A DNA stretch of 64,000 nt from Agrococcus baldri (lineage in GTDB: Bacteria > Actinomycetota > Actinomycetes > Actinomycetales > Microbacteriaceae). Positions within the stretch are counted from its first letter, which is position 1. Each line of letters begins with the position of its first letter. Shown piece after piece: positions 33,733-43,383 of the stretch. The notes under the pieces were generated by a model that worked only from the letters and a program-made list of their open reading frames with translations, was not told the DNA's origin and did no database searches. The translations under genes were made by a program, and so were the position numbers. Location of the stretch: contig BJUU01000005.1 of NCBI GenBank assembly GCA_007988785.1, positions 1 through 64,000 on the forward strand, given 5' to 3'.

Positions 33733-35177
33733 GTCCGAAGCGGGCGCCCTCGGCGCCGCCGGAGCTGCCCGGCTACGACTACGTGTCGCTGCTGGGATCC
33801 GGCGGCTTCGCCGACGTGTTCCTCTACCGGCAGCTGCTGCCCTCCCGCACGGTGGCCGTGAAGGTGCTGCTGCCCGATGCCGTGAACCGGCAGCTGATCG
33901 AGAACTTCCGCCACGAGGCCAACGTGATGGCCCAGCTCTCGAGCCATCCGGCGATCGTGACGATCTACGGCGCCGCCATCGCGCCGGACGGCCGGCCCTT
34001 CCTGGCCATGGAGTACTGCCCGCGGCCCAACCTCGGCGTGCGCTACCGCCGCGACCGCTTCTCGGTGCCCGAGGTGCTCACGCTCGGCGTGCAGATCGCC
34101 GGCGCCGTCGAGACCGCGCACCGCGCCGGCATCCTGCACCGCGACATCAAGCCCGCCAACATCCTCGTCACCGCCTACAACCGGCCCGCGCTCACCGACT
34201 TCGGCATCGCGACGAGCTCCGGCGTCGGCGACGACGCGAGCGGCATGTCCATCCCCTGGTCGCCGCCCGAGGCCTTCCTCGAGCCGCCCAGGTCGACCCC
34301 CGCATCCGACGTCTTCTCGCTCGCGGCGACGCTGTCGACCCTGCTGGCCGGCCGCTCGCCGTTCGAGCTGCCGGGCGGCAGCAACACGAGCGTCGACCTG
34401 ATCGACCGCATCCAGCGGGGCGAGATCTCGCCCATGGCGCGCCACGACGTGCCGCCGCGGCTCGAGGCGGTGCTGCAGTCGGCGATGGATCCGGATCCCT
34501 CGCGCCGGCAGTCGACGGCACTGGCCTTCGGGCGTGCGCTGCAGCAGGTCGAGGCCGAGATGGCGCTGCCGGTGACGCCGCTCGACGTGCTCGACGACTC
34601 GCTCGCGGCCGAGGCGATCGACGAGGAGGACGGCGGTGCCACGCGCATCCGCGGGGTCGTCTCGATCGACCCGCACGCGCCGCAGGCGCCCGCCGCGGGC
34701 GACGACTCGACCATCCGCAGGGCGCCGGCGGCCATGGGCGCTGCACGCGAGCCCGCCGCGCCGCGCTCGCGCCGCGGCACCGTCTTCGCCGTCGTCGGCG
34801 CCGCGTGCGTCGCCGCTCTCGGCATCGGCATCGTCGCGCTCGCGCTGACGACCAACGACGAGCCGCCCCCGCAGGCCGCCCCGAGCCGGTCGATCGCCCC
34901 GCCGCCCGCCGCGCAGCAGCCCTCCGCCCCGATCAACGTCGACGGCGTCGTCGACGGCGACACGGTGCGCTTCACCTGGACGAACGCGCAGCCCCAGGAG
35001 GGCGACGCCTTCCAGTACCGCTACGAGCCCAGCGACGGCGATCCGGTGACCGCGCAGACCGCCGCGCCCGAGCTGGTGGTCGAGCGCGACAGCGACGGCG
35101 AGACGTGCATCCTGGTGCGACTGGTGCGATCGGACGGGCGATCGTCGAACGACACGGAGGGATGCGTCGATGGCTGA
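33729..35177 (+). CDS. Transmembrane Ser/Thr protein kinase (PknB-like)
   Basis: A 482-residue Hanks-type kinase. The glycine loop LGSGGFADVF (22-31), Lys45 in VAVKV, Glu63, the catalytic loop HRDIKPANI (Asp139) and DFG (157-159) are all present, so it should be active. A juxtamembrane region (285-345) contains DGGATRIRG and DDSTIRRA, candidate autophosphorylation sites. One membrane helix (351-374) leads to an extracellular Pro-rich stalk and a C-terminal FN3-like domain with two Cys, not PASTA repeats as in PknB. The external domain may sense the surface protein. The GTG start overlaps the upstream gene (GTGA); bifidobacterial pkb2 is the closest named analogue. Confidence 0.93.
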   Translation: MSPKRAPSAPPELPGYDYVSLLGSGGFADVFLYRQLLPSRTVAVKVLLPDAVNRQLIENFRHEANVMAQLSSHPAIVTIYGAAIAPDGRPFLAMEYCPRPNLGVRYRRDRFSVPEVLTLGVQIAGAVETAHRAGILHRDIKPANILVTAYNRPALTDFGIATSSGVGDDASGMSIPWSPPEAFLEPPRSTPASDVFSLAATLSTLLAGRSPFELPGGSNTSVDLIDRIQRGEISPMARHDVPPRLEAVLQSAMDPDPSRRQSTALAFGRALQQVEAEMALPVTPLDVLDDSLAAEAIDEEDGGATRIRGVVSIDPHAPQAPAAGDDSTIRRAPAAMGAAREPAAPRSRRGTVFAVVGAACVAALGIGIVALALTTNDEPPPQAAPSRSIAPPPAAQQPSAPINVDGVVDGDTVRFTWTNAQPQEGDAFQYRYEPSDGDPVTAQTAAPELVVERDSDGETCILVRLVRSDGRSSNDTEGCVDG

Positions 35178-35901
35178 GCAGGTGCCGGAGCTGAAGGTGG
35201 AGTTCGCGGGGGAGTGGATCACGCTCGACCCGAGCAGGCCGTACATCATCGGTCGCGAGGGCGACCTGACGGTCGACGACAACCAGTACCTGCACCGGCA
35301 GTTCCTGGAGATCCGCAACCAGGACGGGCTGTGGTGGCTCTCGAACCTCGGCACCCGGCTCTCGGCGACCATCTCCTCCGGCGGCGGGGCGGTGCAGTCG
35401 TGGCTCTCGCCGGGCGCGCGCCTGCCGATCGTCTTCTCCGAGTGCTCGATCGTGTTCACGGCCGGGCCGACGACCTACGAGATCGGCCTGCACTCCGACG
35501 ACGCCTCCTTCACGATGTCGACCGAGCACCGGCGCCGCTCCTCCGGCGAGACGACGGTGATGCCGGTCGGCCTGACCGAGCTGCAGAAGCTGCTGATCGT
35601 GGCGCTGGCGGAGCCGATGCTGCGCCGCGACGGCGTGGGGGTGAGCGAGCTGCCCTCGAGCGCCGCCGCCGCCGAGCGGCTCGGCTGGACGATGAGCCGC
35701 TTCAACCGCAAGCTCGACAACGTCTGCGACAAGCTCGATCGGATGGGCGTGCAGGGGCTGCGCGGCGGGGTCGGCAAGCTCGCGAGCAACCGGCGCGCGC
35801 GCCTGGTCGAGTACGCCGTCTCCTCGCAGCTCGTGACGCGCTCGGATCTGGGGCTGCTCGACGACGACCGCCTGCGCGCCGCCGACGACTCCCAGGACTG
35901 A
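35170..35901 (+). CDS. Degenerate FHA-domain protein with winged-helix-like C terminus
   Basis: A 243-residue cytosolic protein. Residues 15-105 resemble an FHA domain: [11 protein letters not shown] (25-35) and LHRQFLEI (41-48) align with the IGR and SRxHxxI motifs, but the conserved Asn of the STNGT loop is missing (NLGTRLSAT), so phosphate reading is uncertain. Residues 133-225 ([17 protein letters not shown], then [19 protein letters not shown]) look like a winged helix-turn-helix. A Thr site GETTV (126-130) lies between. It overlaps the kinase gene by eight bases and is the last cluster gene. It may carry the kinase signal to transcription, or use the helical domain for protein contacts. 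Confidence 0.75.
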   Translation: MAEQVPELKVEFAGEWITLDPSRPYIIGREGDLTVDDNQYLHRQFLEIRNQDGLWWLSNLGTRLSATISSGGGAVQSWLSPGARLPIVFSECSIVFTAGPTTYEIGLHSDDASFTMSTEHRRRSSGETTVMPVGLTELQKLLIVALAEPMLRRDGVGVSELPSSAAAAERLGWTMSRFNRKLDNVCDKLDRMGVQGLRGGVGKLASNRRARLVEYAVSSQLVTRSDLGLLDDDRLRAADDSQD

Positions 35902-35912
35902 TCCCGCGCCGC

Positions 35913-35941
35913 TTGACCAGGTTTCGCCGCACCGGTAACAT
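35913..35941 (+). promoter_or_regulatory. str operon promoter (TTGACC-17-TAACAT)
   Basis: TTGACC (35913-35918) and TAACAT (35936-35941) are 17 bases apart, a near-consensus primary-sigma promoter. It begins 12 bases after the cluster's last gene and leaves a leader of about 200 bases before rpsL. Apart from this promoter, no clear structure was found in 35902-36149. Confidence 0.75.
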
Positions 35942-36149
35942 CGAGCGGGTGTGCGCACGAGCGCGCCTTGCGTCATGCGCAGGGGGCGGACGAGCTCACT
36001 CGGGCCGCGGATCCGCATCCGCGACCCCCACGGCATATCCACCAGTTCGATCAGGGCACGCGAGAGCGTGCGCGGTGGATCCCCGATGGAGCCGGCAGAG
36101 CCGGCACACCACATCGATGCGCTGTCACCGTGCAGCAGGAAGAAGCAAC

Positions 36150-36524
36150 GTGCCCACCATCCAGCAGCTGGTCCGCAAGGGCCGGTCGCCGAAGGTCACC
36201 AAGACCAAGGCGCCGGCGCTCAAGGCGAACCCCCAGCAGCGCGGCGTCTGCACCCGCGTCTACACCACCACCCCGAAGAAGCCGAACTCGGCGCTCCGCA
36301 AGGTCGCCCGCGTGAAGCTCTCGAACGGCACCGAGGTCACCGCCTACATCCCCGGTGAGGGCCACAACCTCCAGGAGCACTCGATGGTGCTCGTCCGCGG
36401 CGGTCGTGTGAAGGACCTCCCCGGCGTGCGCTACAAGATCGTGCGCGGCGCGCTCGACACCCAGGCCGTGAAGAACCGCAAGCAGGCTCGCAGCCGCTAC
36501 GGCGCGAAGATGGAGAAGAAGTAA
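36150..36524 (+). CDS. rpsL: Ribosomal protein S12
   Basis: A 124-residue protein of the 30S decoding centre. The start is GTG ([13 protein letters not shown]); the preceding AGGAAGAAG supplies a Shine-Dalgarno. The streptomycin-relevant stretches [12 protein letters not shown] and [13 protein letters not shown] carry the wild-type Lys residues, so no resistance change is visible. The stop overlaps the rpsG start by one base (TAATG). Confidence 0.98.
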   Translation: MPTIQQLVRKGRSPKVTKTKAPALKANPQQRGVCTRVYTTTPKKPNSALRKVARVKLSNGTEVTAYIPGEGHNLQEHSMVLVRGGRVKDLPGVRYKIVRGALDTQAVKNRKQARSRYGAKMEKK

Positions 36525-36994
36525 TGCCTCGCAAGGGACCCGCACCCAAGCGCCCGGTCGTTGCTGACCCCGTCTACGGCGCACCGATCGTCTCGCAGCT
36601 CGTCAACAAGATCCTCCTCGACGGCAAGAAGGGCCTCGCCGAGCGCATCGTCTACGGCGCGCTCTCGGGCGTCGGCGCCAAGTCGGGCGAGGACGCCGTG
36701 GCCGTGCTCAAGAAGGGCCTGGACAACATCCGTCCGACCCTCGAGGTGAAGTCGCGCCGCGTCGGCGGCTCGACCTACCAGGTGCCCGTCGAGGTCAAGC
36801 CGCACCGCGCGAACACGCTCGCGCTGCGCTGGCTCGTCTCCTACGCCAAGGCGCGTCGCGAGAAGACCATGACCGAGCGCCTCATGAACGAGATCCTCGA
36901 CGCGTCCAACGGCCTCGGCGCCGCTGTGAAGCGCCGCGAGGACACGCACAAGATGGCCGAGTCGAACAAGGCCTTCGCGCACTACCGCTGGTGA
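36524..36994 (+). CDS. rpsG: Ribosomal protein S7
   Basis: A 156-residue protein that nucleates assembly of the 30S head. It begins [18 protein letters not shown] and ends KAFAHYRW, as in other actinobacteria. It is translationally coupled to rpsL through a TAATG overlap and is followed by a very strong hairpin before fusA. Confidence 0.98.
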   Translation: MPRKGPAPKRPVVADPVYGAPIVSQLVNKILLDGKKGLAERIVYGALSGVGAKSGEDAVAVLKKGLDNIRPTLEVKSRRVGGSTYQVPVEVKPHRANTLALRWLVSYAKARREKTMTERLMNEILDASNGLGAAVKRREDTHKMAESNKAFAHYRW

Positions 36995-36998
36995 ATCA

Positions 36999-37030
36999 CC
37001 GGTGCGGGCCGCCACCCGGTGGCCCGCACC
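36999..37030 (+). terminator. Strong hairpin between rpsG and fusA
   Basis: The stem spans 36999-37012 and 37017-37030 with a 4-base loop and a single G-T wobble, about 14 pairs. It starts four bases after the rpsG stop and has no T tract. It may attenuate read-through into fusA or protect the rpsL-rpsG message. Confidence 0.6.
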
Positions 37031-37073
37031 GCACCGAACTTCAACGCATCCATCCACTCATCGGAGGAACCCT

Positions 37074-39188
37074 GTGGCACAGGACGTGCTCACGGACCTG
37101 CACAAGGTCCGCAACATCGGCATCATGGCGCACATCGATGCTGGCAAGACCACGACGACCGAGCGCATCCTGTTCTACACGGGCGTCAACCACAAGATGG
37201 GCGAGACGCACGACGGCGGCGCGACCACCGACTGGATGGAGCAGGAGCAGGAGCGCGGCATCACGATCACGTCTGCCGCCGTGACCTGCTTCTGGGACAA
37301 CAACCAGATCAACATCATCGACACCCCCGGCCACGTCGACTTCACGGTCGAGGTCGAGCGCTCGCTCCGCGTGCTCGACGGCGCGGTCGCGGTCTTCGAC
37401 GGCAAGGAGGGCGTCGAGCCCCAGTCCGAGACCGTGTGGCGCCAGGCCGACAAGTACGACGTGCCGCGCATCTGCTTCGTCAACAAGATGGACAAGCTGG
37501 GCGCCGACTTCTACTTCACGGTCGACACCATCGTCAACCGCCTGGGTGCCCGCCCGCTGGTCATCCAGCTGCCGATCGGCGCCGAGAGCAACTTCGAGGG
37601 CATCGTCGACCTGGTCGAGATGAACGCGAAGACCTGGCGCGGCGACGCCAAGGGTGACGTGAAGATGGGCGCCGAGTACGCGATCGAGGAGATCCCGGCC
37701 GACCTCAAGGAGAAGGCCGAGGAGTACCGCGCGGCCCTCATCGAGACGGTCGCCGAGGCCGACGACGCGCTCATGGAGAAGTTCTTCGAGGGCGAGGAGA
37801 TCTCGGTCCCCGAGATCAAGGCAGCCATCCGCAAGATGACCGTCAACTCGGAGATCTACCCCGTGCTGTGCGGCTCGGCGTTCAAGAACCGCGGCGTGCA
37901 GCCCATGCTCGATGCGGTCGTGGACTACCTGCCGACGCCGCTCGACGTGCCGGCCATCCCCGGCCACGACGTGCGCGACGAGGAGATCGTCATCGAGCGC
38001 CACGCCGACCGCGACGAGCCCTTCGCGGCGCTCGCCTTCAAGGTCGCCGTGCACCCCTTCTTCGGTCGCCTCACCTACGTGCGCGTCTACTCGGGCCACG
38101 TCGACTCCGGCGCCCAGGTCGTCAACTCGACCAAGGGCAAGAAGGAGCGCATCGGCAAGATCTTCCAGATGCACGCCAACAAGGAGAACCCGGTCGAGTC
38201 GATGACCGCCGGGCACATCTACGCGGTCATCGGCCTCAAGGACACCACCACCGGTGACACCCTGAGCGACCCGGCGAACCAGGTCGTGCTCGAGTCGATG
38301 ACGTTCCCGGCCCCGGTCATCGAGGTGGCCATCGAGCCGAAGACGAAGGCCGACCAGGAGAAGCTCTCCACCGCCATCCAGAAGCTCGCGGAGGAGGACC
38401 CGACCTTCCGCACCGAGAACAACCCGGAGACCGGTCAGACGGTCATCAAGGGCATGGGCGAGCTCCACCTCGACATCCTCGTCGACCGCATGAAGCGCGA
38501 GTTCAAGGTCGAGGCGAACGTCGGCAAGCCCCAGGTCGCGTACCGCGAGACCATCAAGGGCACCATCGAGAAGTACGACTACACCCACAAGAAGCAGACC
38601 GGTGGATCCGGTCAGTTCGCCAAGGTGCAGATCAAGCTCGAGCCGATGGAGGTCACCGCCGAGACGACCTACGAGTTCGTGAACGCCGTCACCGGCGGTC
38701 GCGTGCCTCGTGAGTACATCCCCTCGGTCGACGCCGGCATGCAGGACGCGATGCAGGTCGGCGTGCTCGCCGGCTTCCCGACGGTCGGCGTCAAGGCGAC
38801 GCTGCTCGACGGCGCCGCGCACGACGTCGACTCCTCGGAGATGGCGTTCAAGATCGCAGGCAGCATGGCCTACAAGGAGGCTGCCCGGAAGGCGCAGCCC
38901 GTGCTGCTCGAGCCGCTCATGGCGGTCGAGGTGCGCACGCCCGAGGAGTACATGGGCGACGTCATCGGCGACCTGAACTCGCGCCGCGGGCAGATCCAGT
39001 CGATGGAGGACGCGCAGGGCGTGAAGGTCGTCAAGGCGCTCGTGCCGCTGTCGGAGATGTTCGGCTACGTCGGCGACCTGCGGTCGAAGACCTCGGGCCG
39101 TGCCGTCTACTCGATGGAGTTCTCGAGCTACGCCGAGGTGCCCAGGGCCGTCTCCGACGAGATCGTCCAGAAGAGCAAGGGCGAGTGA
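37074..39188 (+). CDS. fusA: Elongation factor G
   Basis: A 704-residue translocase GTPase of normal length. The G1 motif [15 protein letters not shown], the switch region [18 protein letters not shown] and [10 protein letters not shown] are all intact, followed by domains II to V ending in [13 protein letters not shown]. The start is GTG ([13 protein letters not shown]) with GGAGGA six bases upstream; 24 more in-frame codons upstream would lie in the hairpin region. No unusual residue was noticed in the fusidic-acid pocket. Confidence 0.98.
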   Translation: MAQDVLTDLHKVRNIGIMAHIDAGKTTTTERILFYTGVNHKMGETHDGGATTDWMEQEQERGITITSAAVTCFWDNNQINIIDTPGHVDFTVEVERSLRVLDGAVAVFDGKEGVEPQSETVWRQADKYDVPRICFVNKMDKLGADFYFTVDTIVNRLGARPLVIQLPIGAESNFEGIVDLVEMNAKTWRGDAKGDVKMGAEYAIEEIPADLKEKAEEYRAALIETVAEADDALMEKFFEGEEISVPEIKAAIRKMTVNSEIYPVLCGSAFKNRGVQPMLDAVVDYLPTPLDVPAIPGHDVRDEEIVIERHADRDEPFAALAFKVAVHPFFGRLTYVRVYSGHVDSGAQVVNSTKGKKERIGKIFQMHANKENPVESMTAGHIYAVIGLKDTTTGDTLSDPANQVVLESMTFPAPVIEVAIEPKTKADQEKLSTAIQKLAEEDPTFRTENNPETGQTVIKGMGELHLDILVDRMKREFKVEANVGKPQVAYRETIKGTIEKYDYTHKKQTGGSGQFAKVQIKLEPMEVTAETTYEFVNAVTGGRVPREYIPSVDAGMQDAMQVGVLAGFPTVGVKATLLDGAAHDVDSSEMAFKIAGSMAYKEAARKAQPVLLEPLMAVEVRTPEEYMGDVIGDLNSRRGQIQSMEDAQGVKVVKALVPLSEMFGYVGDLRSKTSGRAVYSMEFSSYAEVPRAVSDEIVQKSKGE

Positions 39189-39193
39189 GCCCC

Positions 39194-39221
39194 GCCGGGG
39201 CGGCCCGCACGGCGCCCCGGC
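39194..39221 (+). terminator. Terminator after fusA
   Basis: GCCGGGGCG (39194-39202) pairs perfectly with CGCCCCGGC (39213-39221) around a 10-base loop. It lies before the tuf promoter, separating the str genes from tuf. Confidence 0.7.
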
Positions 39222-39242
39222 ACCCACTCCCGCGGCCTCGGT

Positions 39243-39271
39243 TTTTCCAGAATCCGTCGCCGAAGTACGAT
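39243..39271 (+). promoter_or_regulatory. tuf promoter (TTTTCC-17-TACGAT)
   Basis: TTTTCC (39243-39248) and TACGAT (39266-39271) are 17 bases apart. Transcription from about 39278 gives a leader of about 65 bases ending in CTAGGAGGAC before the tuf GTG. A separate tuf promoter is common in actinobacteria. Confidence 0.6.
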
Positions 39272-39343
39272 AGATCAACACCACCCCGAAGGATCGCCGC
39301 AGACGCGGCGGTGCACTCATGAGAACAGTCCTAGGAGGACACA

Positions 39344-40537
<1,194 letters not shown>

Positions 40538-40550
40538 GACCGCTTGATCA

Positions 40551-40586
40551 GCAGGAGGGGCCCCGCTTCGGCGGGGCCCCTCCTGC
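40551..40586 (+). terminator. tuf terminator, 16-bp stem with TTCG loop
   Basis: GCAGGAGGGGCCCCGC (40551-40566) pairs perfectly with GCGGGGCCCCTCCTGC (40571-40586) around TTCG, a very stable tetraloop. Confidence 0.95.
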
Positions 40587-40660
40587 GTGCGCCCGCGAGC
40601 GCTGGCCCGGCCCCGAGCATCCGTCTGGACTCGGATGCGCCTGCCGGGGAGGATAGGGGC

Positions 40661-41089
40661 ATGGCAGAGCCGAAGACCAAGCCCACCGACGCATCCGTCG
40701 ACGCCTTCCTCGACGCCGCGCAGCCCGCGCGCCGGGTCGAGGAGGGGCGCAGGCTCGCGCAGCTCATGCGCGAGGAGACCGGTGAGGAGCCGGTGCTGTG
40801 GGGCCCATCGATCGTGGGCTTCGGCAGCTTCCACTACGTCTCGCCCTCGGCGACCTCGCGCACCGAGGGCGACTGGCCGAAGGTGGGCTTCTCGCCCCGC
40901 AAGGGCGCGCTGACGCTCTACGGCCTGAAGGACCTGCCGGAGGGCGCGGCGCTGCTGCCCGAGCTGGGCGGCTACACCGAGGGCGCCGGCTGCGTCTACG
41001 TCAAGCGGCTCGACGCGGTCGACGAGGCGGTGCTGCGGCAGCTCGTGCGCATCGCCGCCCGCCGCGAGGACGACCCGCCCCGCGCCTGA
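40661..41089 (+). CDS. DUF1801-domain protein
   Basis: A 142-residue cytosolic protein of the DUF1801 (YdhG-like) family. It shows the family pattern of an N-terminal Arg-rich helix ([15 protein letters not shown]), then a buried strand with [10 protein letters not shown] (about 52-61), [15 protein letters not shown] (about 74-88) and a C-terminal helix. Its biochemical function is unknown. GGGGAGGA upstream of the ATG sets the start. It is separated from tuf by the strong terminator and reads in the same direction. Confidence 0.85.
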   Translation: MAEPKTKPTDASVDAFLDAAQPARRVEEGRRLAQLMREETGEEPVLWGPSIVGFGSFHYVSPSATSRTEGDWPKVGFSPRKGALTLYGLKDLPEGAALLPELGGYTEGAGCVYVKRLDAVDEAVLRQLVRIAARREDDPPRA

Positions 41090-41107
41090 GGCGATCGCGG
41101 CCTGCCG

Positions 41108-41113
41108 TAGCCT
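41108..41113 (+). promoter_or_regulatory. -10 hexamer TAGCCT before the epimerase-like gene
   Basis: TAGCCT ends seven bases before the GTG at 41121. It is the same hexamer found before the genes at 860 and 49083. The intervening GGGGGG could act as a weak Shine-Dalgarno. Confidence 0.4.
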
Positions 41114-41120
41114 GGGGGGC

Positions 41121-41690
41121 GTGGTGGAGATCATCGACTTCGAGTCCCAGCCGACCTCGATCGACGGGCTCGTGCTCATCCGCATGAAGCAGGTGCACGA
41201 GGATCGCGGCACCGTGCGCGAGTTCTACCGCGCCTCCGCGTTCGAGGCCGCCGGGCACCCGCTCCCCGCCTTCCGGCAGGTGAACGTCACCGAGACCAGG
41301 CCCGGCGCCATCCGCGGCATGCATGGCGAGGCGATGACCAAGCTCATCGCGATCGCGCACGGCACCGCGTGGGGTGCGTGGGTGGATGCGCGGCCCGGCT
41401 CGCCGACGCGCGGCGCGGTCTTCCAGGCCGCGCTCGAGCCCGGCGTGCAGATCCTCGTGCCGGAGGGTGTGTGCAACGGCTTCCAGTCGACCGGGGACAG
41501 CCCCACCCAGTACGTCTACTGCTTCACGCAGGAGTGGGCGCCGGCGATGTCGGGCGTGGCGATCACGCCGCTCGACCCCGCGCTCGGCATCGCCTGGCCG
41601 CTGCCGGTCGATGCCGAGGACCGCGCCCTCATCAGCGAGAAGGACCTCGCGGCGCCGACGCTCGCGCAGGCGCTCGGCGAGCATGCCTGA
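41121..41690 (+). CDS. RmlC/RfbC-like dTDP-sugar epimerase
   Basis: A 189-residue cupin of the dTDP-4-dehydrorhamnose 3,5-epimerase family. The active-site His is seen in IRGMHGE (His68), usually RGMHxQ; the following Gln is replaced by Glu. [11 protein letters not shown] near 115 and [10 protein letters not shown] follow. It is not encoded with other rml genes, so it may serve a different sugar or pathway. The start may be GTG at 41121 or the next codon, also GTG. Its stop overlaps the next gene by eight bases, suggesting coupling. Confidence 0.8.
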   Translation: MVEIIDFESQPTSIDGLVLIRMKQVHEDRGTVREFYRASAFEAAGHPLPAFRQVNVTETRPGAIRGMHGEAMTKLIAIAHGTAWGAWVDARPGSPTRGAVFQAALEPGVQILVPEGVCNGFQSTGDSPTQYVYCFTQEWAPAMSGVAITPLDPALGIAWPLPVDAEDRALISEKDLAAPTLAQALGEHA

Positions 41691-41910
41691 CGCGGTCGGC
41701 GTCGTCGGCGCCATCCTGCTGCTCGTCGGCGCGGCGTTCAGCCTGCTCGTCTGGCCCGCGTTCCTGCGCAGGGTGGCGAACGACGAGCGGTCGAGGGATG
41801 CGCACGGCCGGCCGACACGGTTCCTGACGGTGCACGTGACGCTCGTCGCCATCGCGCTCGTGATCGCCGTCGCGCAGGCGGCCGTCGGCGTCTGGTGGCT
41901 GATCGACTGA
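41683..41910 (+). CDS. Small two-helix membrane protein (SCO4848-like)
   Basis: A 75-residue protein with two membrane helices, about 5-27 (VGVVGAILLLVGAAFSLLVWP) and about 50-73, separated by a charged loop RRVANDERSRDAHGRP. This pattern recalls the actinobacterial SCO4848 family of small membrane proteins, whose function is unknown. It overlaps the epimerase-like gene by eight bases. Confidence 0.7.
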   Translation: MPDAVGVVGAILLLVGAAFSLLVWPAFLRRVANDERSRDAHGRPTRFLTVHVTLVAIALVIAVAQAAVGVWWLID

Positions 41911-42009
41911 GCCCTCGCCGCCTCGATCGGGTCTGGTGCATCCGAACCCGATCGGCTTGGGTGGCAGGTGGGCGGGCGAGCGTCGTCCGCCGACGACAGG
42001 AGGTGCGAG

Positions 42010-42378
42010 ATGGCTGGATCCGATGACATCGCCGACGCGGGCCTGCAGGCCTTCGACGACGAGCACCGGCAGGTGCCCTCGCCGGGCGAGCGGCCCGACT
42101 GGGAGGCCGCCGAGGAGGCGGAGGCCGGCGCGACCGAGGCATCCGGCATCGCCGACGACAGCGTCGCGCCCGGCACGCAGTCGCCCACGAACGAGCCGCT
42201 CGGCTCCGACCTCGGCGGGCCCGACGCGTTCGGCGTCGGCGCCGCCGACACCGACCGCAGCGGCGGCAACTGGGCGGATGCCGAGGACGCGGGCGCGAGC
42301 GACACCGGCATCGACCCGGGGCCGGAGAGCGGCCGTGACGACCCCTTCGACGGTGGCCGGCAGGGAGGCGCACGATGA
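42010..42378 (+). CDS. Small acidic protein, unknown
   Basis: A 122-residue, strongly acidic, Gly/Asp-rich protein without hydrophobic segments, probably disordered. I do not recognise a family. AGGAGGTGCGAG precedes the ATG at a proper distance, and codon use matches neighbours. It overlaps the following Pro-rich gene by four bases (ATGA), implying the two are made together. The same 14-base Shine-Dalgarno-to-start sequence precedes the acidic protein gene at 43384. Confidence 0.6.
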   Translation: MAGSDDIADAGLQAFDDEHRQVPSPGERPDWEAAEEAEAGATEASGIADDSVAPGTQSPTNEPLGSDLGGPDAFGVGAADTDRSGGNWADAEDAGASDTGIDPGPESGRDDPFDGGRQGGAR

Positions 42379-42656
42379 GCCGCGTCGAGGGCCTGGGCGA
42401 GCAGCCGGAGCGGCCCGCGGTGCCGGAGCAGCCTGAGCAGCCGGAGCAGCCGGAGCAGCCCGAGGTGCCCGTCGATCCCACGGCTCCCGGTGCGCCGACC
42501 GCGCCGCAGGTGCCGACCGATCCGACGGCACCCGGCGACCCGACGGTCCCGACCGACCCGACTGCGCCGACCGACCCGACCATCCCGACCGACCCCGGCG
42601 TGCCGGGCCCGTCCGTGCCGGGTGGGCCGCAGGTGCCGGGCGACACCCCTCGATGA
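42375..42656 (+). CDS. Proline-rich repeat protein, unknown
   Basis: A 93-residue low-complexity protein: a PEQ tripeptide repeat (about 17-29) followed by PTDPTAPTDPT-type repeats. It has no signal peptide or membrane helix. The start overlaps the preceding stop (ATGA), and a 12-bp hairpin terminator follows. The short repeats make a coding artefact possible, but the coupling and terminator support a real gene. Confidence 0.5.
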   Translation: MSRVEGLGEQPERPAVPEQPEQPEQPEQPEVPVDPTAPGAPTAPQVPTDPTAPGDPTVPTDPTAPTDPTIPTDPGVPGPSVPGGPQVPGDTPR

Positions 42657-42684
42657 CGCCGTGTGACGCGGCGTGACGGGGCAT

Positions 42685-42714
42685 GACGCGGCGGGCTTCC
42701 GGGCCCGCCGCGTC
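42685..42714 (+). terminator. Terminator, 12-bp perfect stem
   Basis: GACGCGGCGGGC (42685-42696) pairs with GCCCGCCGCGTC (42703-42714) around TTCCGG, ending the pair of small genes. Confidence 0.8.
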
Positions 42715-42753
42715 GCTTCGTAGCGTGTGGACTCCCGACCGAAGGAGACCCGC

Positions 42754-43293
42754 ATGACCATCACCACCGCATCCGCCATCGACGTCACCGCGACCGAGCG
42801 CGCCGAGCGCCTCGAGCGCGCCGAGCAGGCGTGGGGCGAGCGCCTCGCGGCCGACACCGGCAGCGCGAGGCTCGTCTTCGCCGCGGCCGGCACGGCCGAG
42901 GGCGCGGTCGCGACGCGCATCCGCGCCGGCCGCCACGAGTGGCTCATCGACGAGCCGGCCGCGCTCGGCGGCGACGACGCGGGCACGAGCCCGGTCGAGG
43001 CGGCGCTCGGCGCGCTGCTCGCGTGCCAGACGGTCGTCTACCGCCTGTACGCCCAGCGGCTCGGCGTCACGATCGACAGGCTCGAGCTGCGCGCCGAGGG
43101 CGAGCTCGACGTGCGCGGCCTGTTCGGCGCCGACGACGTGCGCGCCGGCTTCGCGGGCGTCGAGATCGTGGTCGAGATCGACGGGCCGCACGAGCGCGAG
43201 CGGTTCGACGAGCTGCGCCGCACGGTCGATGCCCACTGCCCCGTGCACGACCTGTTCTCGAACCCGACGCCCGTGCGGTCGCGCCTGGCCTGA
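42754..43293 (+). CDS. OsmC-family protein
   Basis: A 179-residue OsmC/Ohr-like protein. The two redox Cys expected in thiol peroxidases of this family are present: Cys91 in LLACQTVVYRL and Cys162 in DAHCPVHDLF. The domain core GTSPVEAALGALLAC (77-91) is typical. The N-terminal 60 residues include a charged helix. It probably reduces organic peroxides or acts on thiol electrophiles in the cytosol. GAAGGAGA before the ATG sets the start. It stands between a terminator and a small acidic gene. Confidence 0.88.
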   Translation: MTITTASAIDVTATERAERLERAEQAWGERLAADTGSARLVFAAAGTAEGAVATRIRAGRHEWLIDEPAALGGDDAGTSPVEAALGALLACQTVVYRLYAQRLGVTIDRLELRAEGELDVRGLFGADDVRAGFAGVEIVVEIDGPHERERFDELRRTVDAHCPVHDLFSNPTPVRSRLA

Positions 43294-43383
43294 GCCGCGG
43301 CTCGGTCATTGCCTGGCGGCGCGCCGCGTGGTGTGCTGTCAGCAGGCGGCGCACCGCCGCCGGCGAGGCACGGGAGGTGCGAG

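Noticed and set aside
36150-36524. Streptomycin-resistance change in S12
   Set aside because: The Lys residues in PKKPNS and KDLPGVRYK are wild-type.
41121-41690. Part of a dTDP-rhamnose operon
   Set aside because: No rmlA, rmlB or rmlD homologue lies nearby; the gene stands between a DUF1801 gene and a small membrane protein.
42375-42656. Surface-exposed Pro-rich wall protein
   Set aside because: No signal peptide or membrane anchor is present, so export cannot be supported.
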